In this document: positions 1 to 5,197 of the stretch, piece after piece
Layout: the number at the start of each line of letters is the position of its first letter
How positions within the stretch are numbered: the first letter of the stretch is position 1
NCBI GenBank assembly: GCA_026386835.1
Contig: JAPLMV010000115.1
Coordinates: forward strand, 1 to 7,226
Direction: 5' to 3'
DNA: 7,226 nucleotides
From: Planctomycetota bacterium
GTDB lineage: Bacteria; Planctomycetota; Phycisphaerae; Sedimentisphaerales; Anaerobacaceae
Program-made: the position numbers and the translations under genes
The notes under the pieces: generated by a model
Database searches by the model: none
What the model saw: only the letters and a program-made list of their open reading frames with translations
Told to the model about the DNA's origin: nothing

Positions 1-1086
1 AAAACAAAACGGATAGTTGTAAAAATCGGCACCAGCACCCTGACGAAGAATGGCGGCATAGATACCGCCTATATGCGTCAGCTTGCCGGGCAGATAAACG
101 CCCTGCTCAAGAGCGGCAAACAGGTAGTCATCGTTACTTCAGGCGCTATCGGGATGGGCGCAGGCCAACTGAAACTCACCGAGAAGGTAAAAGAAATGGA
201 AATGCGACAGGCATGTGCTGCTATAGGCCAGCCGCTCTTAATGGCAGAATATAAGAAATCCTTTGCGCGATTCGATGTCGCCGTCGCACAGGTTCTGCTG
301 ACCGCAGATGTGCTGAACAACAGAAAAACCTATCTCAATCTCCGAAACTCCATCGAGACGCTGCTTAAGCTCGGCGTTGTCCCCATCCTCAATGAAAACG
401 ACAGCATTTCTACCGAAGAAATCGGCTCGGCATTCGGAGATAACGACCGACTAAGTGCGCTTGTCGCAAGCAAAATCGATGCCGACCTGCTTATCATGCT
501 AAGCGATATCGATGCCCTTTACGATAAAGACCCCAGAAAATTCCCAGACGCAAAGCCGATACCTGCTGTTTTCGGCATAACCGATGAAATCGTGCGAAAT
601 GCCGGCGGCAGCGGCAGCGAACATGCAACAGGCGGAATGAAGACCAAAATAGCCGCTGCAAAAATCGCCTCCGACGCCGGCTGCCGGCTGGTACTCGCTG
701 ACGGCAGAGCAAAAAATGTCATAACCAGAATTATCACAGGCGAGCAAATCGGCACGGTCTTTATGCCAAAAAGGAAACTAAGCAACCGTTCGAGATGGAT
801 TCTCAACAGTGCCGCAGCAGGGGTTATAAATATCGACGATGGCGCAATGAAGGCCGTGCGAAACCACAAAAGTCTCCTGCCCAGCGGCATAATCTCTATC
901 AAAGGCACATTCGAGCCAGGCTGCGTCGTTATGCTAAATAATAACGCTAAGGCCGTTACCAATTTCAGCAGCTCCCAGCTAAAAACCCTCGCAGGCAAAC
1001 ACAGCCGCGAAATAAAAGACCTGCTCGGCCCAGGCCACAGGGACGTCGTCGCAATACCAGAAGATATAGTGTTTGTGGACTACTGA
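1..1086 (+). CDS. proB: Glutamate 5-kinase (gamma-glutamyl kinase), 5'-truncated by window edge
   Basis: This enzyme phosphorylates L-glutamate to gamma-glutamyl phosphate, the first step of proline biosynthesis in the cytoplasm. The reading frame is open from base 1 and the first visible codons give KTKRIVVKIGTSTLT, the ATP-binding start of the amino-acid-kinase fold. Only a few N-terminal residues are therefore missing: 361 codons are present, against about 367 residues for E. coli ProB. Counting from base 1, the NEND motif (glutamate binding) lies at residues 131-134, FGDND at 145-149, SDIDALY at 168-174 and the ATGGMK nucleotide loop at 209-214. Residues from about 270 to the end form the C-terminal PUA domain, with the typical AGKHS...LGPGHRD ending. 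The internal ATG at 73 is not the real start, because it would delete the kinase N-terminal strand and P-loop-like segment. The next gene is not proA. Identification is secure. Confidence 0.95.
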   Translation, partial: KTKRIVVKIGTSTLTKNGGIDTAYMRQLAGQINALLKSGKQVVIVTSGAIGMGAGQLKLTEKVKEMEMRQACAAIGQPLLMAEYKKSFARFDVAVAQVLLTADVLNNRKTYLNLRNSIETLLKLGVVPILNENDSISTEEIGSAFGDNDRLSALVASKIDADLLIMLSDIDALYDKDPRKFPDAKPIPAVFGITDEIVRNAGGSGSEHATGGMKTKIAAAKIASDAGCRLVLADGRAKNVITRIITGEQIGTVFMPKRKLSNRSRWILNSAAAGVINIDDGAMKAVRNHKSLLPSGIISIKGTFEPGCVVMLNNNAKAVTNFSSSQLKTLAGKHSREIKDLLGPGHRDVVAIPEDIVFVDY

Positions 1087-1100
1087 GCGATTGCTTATAT

Positions 1101-1168
1101 GTCACTCCTGCGAAAGCAGGGGTCCATAAAACGCTTAAATACTGGATTCCAGCTTTCGCTGGAATGAC
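1101..1168. repeat. Pair of inverted palindromic repeats (dRS3/REP-like, 'VIPAKAGIQ' type)
   Basis: Two 26-bp units, 1101-1126 and 1143-1168, are inverted copies of each other and match at 21 of 26 positions. Each is itself a small hairpin: CCTGC-GAAA-GCAGG in the first and CCAGC-TTTC-GCTGG in the second. The pair can therefore fold either as two small hairpins or as one long stem with a 16-nt loop. Translated on the minus strand it gives the well-known spurious peptides VIPAKAGIQ and TPAFAGVT. Such repeats are scattered between genes in many bacteria. Here the pair sits 15 bp after proB and ends 18 bp before the next start, so it might act as an mRNA-stabilising or terminating structure. No U-tract follows, so a classic intrinsic terminator is not supported. 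Confidence 0.85.
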
Positions 1169-1186
1169 AATGACAGGAGCCAAGTC

Positions 1187-2017
1187 GTGATACGGTTTAA
1201 GTGTATTTATTGCGGACAGAGGATACTGGCCAAGGACGATGGTATCAGCAAAAAGGGCAAATGCCCAAAGTGCAAACATCTGCTGGTTGTCCCAAAGACA
1301 ACCAAAGGCAGGCCGGCAATCAGCGCTGATGTTCCAGAGAAACTGCAGCAGGCAAAAGAGACACTCGCTTTGTTGAGCATTGCAAAGCCCGATGACGAAA
1401 CCGAGCTTTACGGAGAAAATCCCGGATGGCTTATTCCAACATACGATGAGCTGTCGCTGTTTTTAACGGCAGTAACGCTTATCATACTCTATGCCACCAA
1501 TGTTTCAATGCGGGAGCAAATATACAAGGGGATAACGGTATTTCATGACGTCCGGGTGTATGCCGTTGCCGTGATTTTTCTGTGCGGAATGGCCCTTAGT
1601 ATTTATCACATTTTCACGACAAGGGAGAAAAGTGATTTTGAGAAAAAGGCCATGCTGGTCTTTGCCGTCCTGACAAACGCCATCACTGGCATTGTCGCGG
1701 GAGTGTATGTTATAAAAAATACCCCTGCCAACAATTGGCTGAGTATCTTTCCGATGTGGAACATAATCAATGGCGCCTTATTGCTCTTGATGCTGAGAGG
1801 CGGGATTATAAACGAAAAGTGTATCAGCGACCGTGATTCGACAGCCGGCGAGGTCTTTCGCGGCCTGTTTGCGGTTCTTGTCGTTTTCATATTCTGCAAT
1901 TACCTCTTCAAGCTGCACTGGTCAATCACTTTCTCGATATGCATCATATATGCGACCAGTTTTGATAAAGCCCTACAAAGCTTTTTTCCAGGACTGACAT
2001 ACAGGGAGAATGAATAA
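1187..2017 (+). CDS. Zinc-ribbon multi-pass membrane protein of unknown function
   Basis: This 276-residue protein starts at GTG (1187), supported by an AGGAG Shine-Dalgarno at 1175-1179 with a 7-nt spacer. Residues 1-36 form a small zinc ribbon with ligands Cys6, Cys9, Cys26 and Cys29 (CIYC and CPKC), a module attached to the N-termini of many planctomycete proteins. A charged linker of about 50 residues follows. Then come about six hydrophobic segments, near 88-105, 123-143, 154-176, 184-203, 225-241 and 244-258. The ribbon and linker are probably cytoplasmic, with the rest in the inner membrane. I do not recognise a catalytic motif or named family in the membrane part, so the role is unknown. 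It could be a sensor, a scaffold or a lineage-specific membrane protein. It stands alone between a repeat and a tRNA promoter, with no clear operon partner. Confidence 0.85.
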   Translation: MIRFKCIYCGQRILAKDDGISKKGKCPKCKHLLVVPKTTKGRPAISADVPEKLQQAKETLALLSIAKPDDETELYGENPGWLIPTYDELSLFLTAVTLIILYATNVSMREQIYKGITVFHDVRVYAVAVIFLCGMALSIYHIFTTREKSDFEKKAMLVFAVLTNAITGIVAGVYVIKNTPANNWLSIFPMWNIINGALLLLMLRGGIINEKCISDRDSTAGEVFRGLFAVLVVFIFCNYLFKLHWSITFSICIIYATSFDKALQSFFPGLTYRENE

Positions 2018-2060
2018 ACTCCTTAACCAAAGCCATTCGGCAAAATCCCGCTGTTTGTGA

Positions 2061-2089
2061 TTGACAAAAAACATTAAATCATCAATAAT
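2061..2089 (+). promoter_or_regulatory. Sigma70-like promoter of the tRNA-Leu gene
   Basis: A perfect -35 TTGACA lies at 2061-2066. After a 17-bp spacer, AATAAT at 2084-2089 matches the TATAAT -10 consensus at five of six bases. Transcription would start near 2096, about 11 nt before the mature tRNA 5' end at 2108. A tandem heptamer ATCAATA at 2081-2087 and 2088-2094 overlaps the -10 box. Its meaning is unclear and may be chance in AT-rich DNA. Spacing and position make this the best promoter in the window. Confidence 0.8.
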
Positions 2090-2107
2090 CAATAGTAAAT
2101 AGGCTCA

Positions 2108-2191
2108 GCCGAAGTGGCGGAACTGGCAGACGCGCAGGATTCAAAATCCTGTCCTGGCAACAGGGTGAGGGTTCAATTCCCTCCTTCGGCA
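2108..2191 (+). tRNA. tRNA-Leu, anticodon CAA
   Basis: This is an intact 84-nt class II tRNA. The acceptor stem pairs GCCGAAG (2108-2114) with CTTCGGC (2184-2190), followed by discriminator A2191, the base expected for leucine tRNAs. The D-stem is GCG (2117-2119) with CGC (2131-2133). The anticodon stem CAGGA (2135-2139) pairs with TCCTG (2147-2151) around loop TTCAAAA, placing anticodon CAA at 2142-2144, which reads UUG. The long variable arm is CCTG-GCAA-CAGG (2153-2164). The T-stem is GAGGG/CCCTC around TTCAATT. The 3' CCA is not encoded; AATTT follows. The tRNA is driven by the promoter ending at 2089. Confidence 0.97.
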
Positions 2192-2195
2192 ATTT
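2119..2195 (+). repeat. Direct repeat copy 1: 3' part of tRNA-Leu (att-like)
   Basis: These 77 bases run from the last base of the D-stem 5' strand through the tRNA 3' end plus four flanking bases (ATTT). They recur 601 bp downstream at 2720-2796 with a single difference, G2137 versus A2738. Identity drops abruptly on both sides: only 4 of 11 bases match just upstream, and divergence resumes at 2196/2797. A repeat that includes the tRNA 3' end and excludes its 5' end is what integration at tRNA genes leaves behind. Confidence 0.85.
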
Positions 2196-2251
2196 CCCTC
2201 CGGGCTTTCAAAATACGTAAAGTTGCTGTGGCTTTTCTATCGGCACAGTGG

Positions 2252-2257
2252 TAAAAT
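2252..2257 (+). promoter_or_regulatory. Possible -10 box for the small two-gene cassette
   Basis: TAAAAT at 2252-2257 matches TATAAT at five of six bases and would place the transcription start almost exactly on the ATG at 2264, giving a leaderless message. No convincing -35 is present: the nearest candidate, TTGCTG at 2223-2228, is 23 bp away. No Shine-Dalgarno precedes this ATG, which agrees with a leaderless start. Read-through from the tRNA promoter is an equally good source of transcription. Confidence 0.25.
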
Positions 2258-2263
2258 GCTTCT

Positions 2264-2503
2264 ATGCACTATAAATTTACCGATTATTTTGAAAAAGAGG
2301 TATTGCGGAAACGGCCTTACCTCAAAAAGGAATGGTGTATCCGAATATTGGAAAATTCAATTAACATTGAAAAACAGGAAAATAATCGCTTCCGATTCTG
2401 GGGCATTATTAAAGAGCTGGAAAATCGAGTTCTTCGCGTTGTAACTCTCGAAGACAAAATCACGATACATAACGCCTTTCCAGACAGGAGTTATAAAATA
2501 TGA
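2264..2503 (+). CDS. Small basic protein, putative toxin-like partner of a DUF2283 protein
   Basis: This 79-residue protein is rich in Lys, Arg and aromatics. It has an N-terminal YKFTDYFEKEVLRKRP segment, a central RFRFWG strand near residues 42-47 and a conserved-looking LRVVTLEDKITIHNAFPDR end near 57-75. It resembles, from memory, small hypothetical proteins often found directly upstream of DUF2283 genes, some labelled DUF4258-like. Its size, charge and beta-rich tail suggest a RelE/BrnT-sized fold, but no catalytic residue can be assigned. ATG2264 is the first start after an in-frame stop at 2252-2254, so the start is forced despite lacking a visible Shine-Dalgarno. The gene overlaps the next by 4 bp (ATGA at 2500-2503), implying coupled translation. 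The toxin role is inference from architecture only. Confidence 0.75.
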   Translation: MHYKFTDYFEKEVLRKRPYLKKEWCIRILENSINIEKQENNRFRFWGIIKELENRVLRVVTLEDKITIHNAFPDRSYKI

Positions 2504-2718
2504 AACTGAACTATTATCCTGAAACAGATTCACTGTATATTGACCTTGCTGAACGGACAAGTATTGAGAGCAAAGAAGTCTCGCAGGGAGTTGTTCTCGA
2601 CTATGACTCTGACGGGAACATTGTTGGCATCGACATCGATAACGCAAGCCGGAAATTAGACCTTAAGAAACTTATCTTAAGTAAACTTCCGACAGAAACA
2701 CAGACTTTATCGGCGTAA
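2500..2718 (+). CDS. DUF2283 family protein, putative antitoxin-like partner
   Basis: This 72-residue acidic protein fits the DUF2283 pattern: an opening Y-x-P-E-x-D-S-L-Y-I-D-L strand (residues 5-16), then GVVLDYDSDGNIVGIDI (near 30-46) and an NASRKLDL ending. The family is widespread and uncharacterised, and its genes commonly sit next to another very small gene. The start is well supported by AGGAG at 2486-2490, 9 nt before the ATG, and by the ATGA overlap with the upstream gene. The stop codon TAA at 2716-2718 lies one base before the duplicated tRNA fragment begins, so the 3' untranslated region of this message is essentially tRNA-derived. The acidic partner after a basic protein fits a toxin-first TA layout, but activity is unproven. 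Confidence 0.85.
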   Translation: MKLNYYPETDSLYIDLAERTSIESKEVSQGVVLDYDSDGNIVGIDIDNASRKLDLKKLILSKLPTETQTLSA

Positions 2719-2719
2719 T

Positions 2720-2792
2720 GGAACTGGCAGACGCGCAAGATTCAAAATCCTGTCCTGGCAACAGGGTGAGGGTTCAATTCCCTCCTTCGGCA
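2720..2792 (+). pseudogene. tRNA-Leu 3' fragment (pseudo-tRNA, displaced att-like copy)
   Basis: This copies positions 12-84 of the tRNA-Leu(CAA) located 601 bp upstream; the identity continues four bases further, to 2796. The 5' acceptor strand and most of the D-stem 5' strand are absent: the upstream bases ATCGGCG cannot pair with CTTCGGC at 2785-2791. In addition, A2738 replaces G, creating an A-C mismatch in the anticodon stem. It cannot be a functional tRNA. The variable arm, T-arm and anticodon loop remain intact, so the transcript could still fold partly like a tRNA. There is no tRNA promoter in front, only the end of the DUF2283 gene. It is the downstream direct repeat of the putative integrated cassette. 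Confidence 0.9.
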
Positions 2793-2799
2793 ATTTGCC

Positions 2800-2818
2800 T
2801 TTTAACATATTGTTAAGA
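2800..2818 (+). promoter_or_regulatory. Short inverted repeat just upstream of the phosphatase start
   Basis: TTAACA (2802-2807) and TGTTAA (2811-2816) form a perfect palindrome around TAT. In RNA it extends to eight pairs when 2801-2817 (U-G) and 2800-2818 are included. It covers the only purine-rich stretch (AAGAAAG, 2815-2821) that could act as ribosome binding site for the ATG at 2829. It may be an operator or a weak translation-controlling hairpin. AT-rich palindromes of this size can also arise by chance. Confidence 0.3.
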
Positions 2819-2828
2819 AAGTGGTGAC

Positions 2829-3479
2829 ATGCTGCGTAAAATTCTGACATTCATACTTACAGACAAAGGATTGCATATCGCCCTGATAATGGCGGTTCTC
2901 ATATTCGGTGCAATTATGATGTGGGAATATGTTATTCGGGATCGCATCATCCCCAGGCAGTTCGGCGTAGTAGAAGACGGCAGGATATACCGCAGCGGCC
3001 AGATATCAGCCTCAATGGTACGCAAAACACTGATAAAGTATAACATAAAGGCGATAATAGAACTTGCGGGTGATTCAGCCACCAGCGTCAATCAACTCGC
3101 TGAAAAAAAGGTTGTTGCAGAACTTGGCATAGAGAGAGATGTTTTCTCGCTGCGAGGAAACGGCACCGGCGATATTGAAACATACGCCAATGCAGTTGCC
3201 ACTATATGCGAAGAGCGAAAAGAAAAGGAACCTGTTCTGGTGCATTGTCGTGCCGGTGCCCAGCGTACCGGCGGGGTAATTGCCGCATATCGACTGATTA
3301 TTGAACAAAGGGATGCGGATTTTGTCAGGAAGGAAATGGAGCATTACGGCTTCAACGCGGATAATGATATTAATCTGAGGAATTTTCTTAATAATAATAT
3401 GATGGAAATTGCCAGACTGCTTAAACAAATGGGCGTCATCGATAAGGTACCTGAGTCGATACCAAAAATCAGGGGATAA
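2829..3479 (+). CDS. Membrane-anchored dual-specificity/tyrosine phosphatase family protein
   Basis: This 216-residue protein has one hydrophobic anchor near residues 15-33, followed by a cysteine-dependent phosphatase domain. The active-site P-loop is HCRAGAQRTGG, giving nucleophile Cys140 and phosphate-binding Arg146 (the HCx5R signature). Asp115, in GNGTGD upstream, is a candidate general acid by position only. An early GRIYRSGQIS strand (51-60) is typical of DSP-like enzymes in bacteria, as in Siw14-like or PTP-like families. The substrate may be a phosphoprotein, an inositol phosphate or a lipid phosphate, and cannot be decided from sequence. The catalytic side of the membrane is unclear. 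The start is ATG2829 with only a weak AAGAAAG-type binding site. The next gene starts 50 nt downstream on the same strand, so co-transcription with the glycosyltransferase and PAP2 genes is plausible. Confidence 0.85.
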   Translation: MLRKILTFILTDKGLHIALIMAVLIFGAIMMWEYVIRDRIIPRQFGVVEDGRIYRSGQISASMVRKTLIKYNIKAIIELAGDSATSVNQLAEKKVVAELGIERDVFSLRGNGTGDIETYANAVATICEERKEKEPVLVHCRAGAQRTGGVIAAYRLIIEQRDADFVRKEMEHYGFNADNDINLRNFLNNNMMEIARLLKQMGVIDKVPESIPKIRG

Positions 3480-3504
3480 AAATACCGCACACAAATTACC
3501 TGTC

Positions 3505-3523
3505 ACCTTAAAAAATGTAAGGT
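3505..3523 (+). promoter_or_regulatory. Hairpin enclosing the glycosyltransferase Shine-Dalgarno
   Basis: ACCTTA (3505-3510) and TAAGGT (3518-3523) are perfect inverted repeats with a 7-nt loop. The right arm contains AAGG (3519-3522), the only good Shine-Dalgarno for the ATG at 3530, with 7-nt spacing. When folded, the ribosome binding site would be hidden. The stem is only six pairs, so any effect would be modest. Confidence 0.4.
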
Positions 3524-3529
3524 CTTGAA

Positions 3530-5197
3530 ATGGAGTTGCAGCACAAAATTGAGGATGCCCGTATCTGCTGGCTAACGGCAATTTTAATATCCCTTGTGGT
3601 TATGGGCGTATATCTTTTCGCAGCTTCACGCAGCACCCTGTGGGACAGGGACGAGCCACGTTTTACAAGAGCAACAGTGGAAATGCTCGAATCCGGAAAA
3701 TACCTTGTGCCAACCTTTAACGGCCAAATGTGGGCCGACAAACCGGTACTTTTTTACTGGATGATGTCACTGCCAGTCCGGCTGCTCGGACCGACAGAGT
3801 TCGCCTGCCGGTTTTTTGCAGGTCTCGGCACGGCCATTACCTGCCTGCTGACATTTTTCATCGCACTGCGGCTTTTCAATCCAAGGACCGCTTTGACGGC
3901 AATGGTTATTCTCGCCTCAACACTAATGATGCTTGGAGTCGGCTCGCTGGCGACAATCGATGCGGTGCTTTTGCCTATAAACCTGGCAGTGCTTGCGATT
4001 TTTGTTCAGGCCTGTTTTTCAGGTTTTAACGCTTTCAACATTATACTAATGGCCATCGCACTCGGAGCTGCAATGCTTGCCAAAGGACCGATGGGACTAT
4101 CGCCCGTGGTGGTAATGGTTGCTGCCGCATGGCTTCTCAGAAAAATTAAACCAGGTGCACTGAGATATATCTGGCCGCTCGGCATTGCCACTGTATTTGG
4201 CACATTCATCTTCTGCGTATGGGCTATCCCAGCCAATAATGCCACTGGTGGAGATTTCCTGAAGGTCTTTATCGGCAGACACATTCTTACGCGGGCAATT
4301 AAGCCAATGGAAAATCACGGCGGACAGTTTCTGCTTTATCTGCCATATTATCTGCCAATCGTCATCGCTGGATTTTTCCCTTGGACGCTCTACCTGCCAG
4401 GGGCAATAAGTGCGATTATCGGCAAACGCATCGGCAGCCCATATAGCAGAGCGATATTGATTGCCTGGGTAGTGCCTGTCTTTGTTATAATGTCGCTGGC
4501 AGCCACGAAACTGCCTCACTATATAGTTTTCATCTGGCCGGCACTTGCGATTGCAGTAGCAGCATCCATCGAAGCCGCAAAACAAAATATTCTTACCGCA
4601 CAAGACCGCAAATGGCTTCGCGGCGGCGTCTGGTTTTTTGGCTCGGTAGCCGTTGGAGCAGCAATAGCCCTGTTGATTGCGCCGCGTTTTCTGCACGCAC
4701 CAGAACTGTGGCCCCCTGCACTGACGTGCGCCGCAATACTTACAGCGATAACCATATTTGCCGTCAGGGAACAGCTTGCAGAACGATTTCACAAAAGTGC
4801 CCTGGTTGTCCTGACTGGTATGATTTTGCTGTATATTTCATACCTGTTCGGCTTTCTGCCGGCTTTTGAGCAACTGAAAATCTCGCCGCCGATTGCCAAA
4901 GCCGTCAGGGAAAAAACTCCGCCCCAGACGCCGGTTGCGATGTATAAATATGCTGAACCAAGTTTGAATTTTTATATAGGCAGACAAATCGAGGTGCTGC
5001 GCAGTGCAAATGCCGTCGTCGAATGGGCAAAACAGCCCCAGGATGGAGTACTGATTATACCAAAGGACATACTCACTGATATTGAGAAAACCCGCGGACC
5101 TTTGGCTCTCGAACAGATTGCCTCGAAAAAAGGCTTTAATTATTCAAAGGGCAAAACACTTGAGGTGCTGGCCCTTGTCAGAAAGCAGAGAAACTGA
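3530..5197 (+). CDS. ArnT/PMT-like GT-C membrane glycosyltransferase
   Basis: This 555-residue integral membrane protein resembles the ArnT (GT83) and dolichyl-phosphate-mannose mannosyltransferase superfamily, which moves a sugar from a polyprenyl-phosphate donor to a lipid or protein on the periplasmic face. After the first helix (about 11-31) comes the first periplasmic loop with catalytic-type acidic residues: Asp39, Asp41 and Glu42 in DRDEPRF. MWADKPVLFYW (67-77) corresponds to the EKPPL-YW motif of ArnT. AKGPMG (184-189), the NHGGQFLLYLPYY stretch (262-274) and ATKLPHY (325-331) are also characteristic. About a dozen helices extend to near 445, and residues 450-555 form a soluble, probably periplasmic, tail. 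The length is close to E. coli ArnT (550). Donor and acceptor are unknown, so the symbol arnT is not assigned; no L-Ara4N synthesis genes are nearby. Its stop overlaps the PAP2 gene start. Confidence 0.9.
   Translation: MELQHKIEDARICWLTAILISLVVMGVYLFAASRSTLWDRDEPRFTRATVEMLESGKYLVPTFNGQMWADKPVLFYWMMSLPVRLLGPTEFACRFFAGLGTAITCLLTFFIALRLFNPRTALTAMVILASTLMMLGVGSLATIDAVLLPINLAVLAIFVQACFSGFNAFNIILMAIALGAAMLAKGPMGLSPVVVMVAAAWLLRKIKPGALRYIWPLGIATVFGTFIFCVWAIPANNATGGDFLKVFIGRHILTRAIKPMENHGGQFLLYLPYYLPIVIAGFFPWTLYLPGAISAIIGKRIGSPYSRAILIAWVVPVFVIMSLAATKLPHYIVFIWPALAIAVAASIEAAKQNILTAQDRKWLRGGVWFFGSVAVGAAIALLIAPRFLHAPELWPPALTCAAILTAITIFAVREQLAERFHKSALVVLTGMILLYISYLFGFLPAFEQLKISPPIAKAVREKTPPQTPVAMYKYAEPSLNFYIGRQIEVLRSANAVVEWAKQPQDGVLIIPKDILTDIEKTRGPLALEQIASKKGFNYSKGKTLEVLALVRKQRN

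Larger units (their letters stand above)
2192..2796 (+). mobile_element. tRNA-Leu-flanked cassette carrying a two-gene TA-like module (putative integrated unit)
   Basis: The segment lies between the intact tRNA-Leu and a displaced copy of its 3' part; one repeat unit is 601 bp. It encodes two small overlapping genes on the same strand as the tRNA and nothing else recognisable. There is no integrase, transposase or terminal inverted repeat. A hand count gives 66 G+C of 180 bases at 2281-2460, lower than adjacent housekeeping DNA (29 of 60 at 541-600), which fits a foreign origin. The geometry matches insertion into a tRNA 3' end, with the incoming copy restoring the gene. Without an integrase it would be a deletion remnant, a cassette mobilised in trans, or a local tandem duplication followed by replacement. 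The element status is inferred; the repeat is observed. Confidence 0.5.

Noticed and set aside
73..75. ATG at 73 as the proB start
   Set aside because: The frame is open to base 1 and encodes the conserved VVKIGTSTLT kinase start upstream, so the gene begins before the window.
519..998. 159-codon minus-strand ORF inside proB
   Set aside because: It is antisense to a well-conserved enzyme and its hydrophobic composition is a by-product of the proB codons. No ribosome binding site or family motif is seen.
1101..1168. CRISPR array or intrinsic terminator
   Set aside because: There are only two units in opposite orientation with no regular spacer, and no U-tract follows either hairpin.
965..1279. 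Minus-strand ORF of 104 codons spanning the proB end and the palindromic repeats
   Set aside because: Its middle reads VIPAKAGIQ and TPAFAGVT, the known spurious translation of this repeat type, and both ends are antisense to real genes.
2223..2444. 73-codon plus-strand ORF overlapping the small basic protein gene
   Set aside because: It is a different frame of the better-supported 2264-2503 gene. It starts at a non-ATG codon without ribosome binding site, and its frame does not give the coupled ATGA junction.
2720..2792. Second functional tRNA-Leu
   Set aside because: The 5' acceptor strand and D-stem are missing and the anticodon stem has a mismatch, so it is a fragment.
4097..4792. 231-codon minus-strand ORF inside the glycosyltransferase gene
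   Set aside because: The composition is unlike a protein (very many Cys, Arg, Tyr), there is no recognisable motif, and it is fully antisense to a clear GT-C enzyme.
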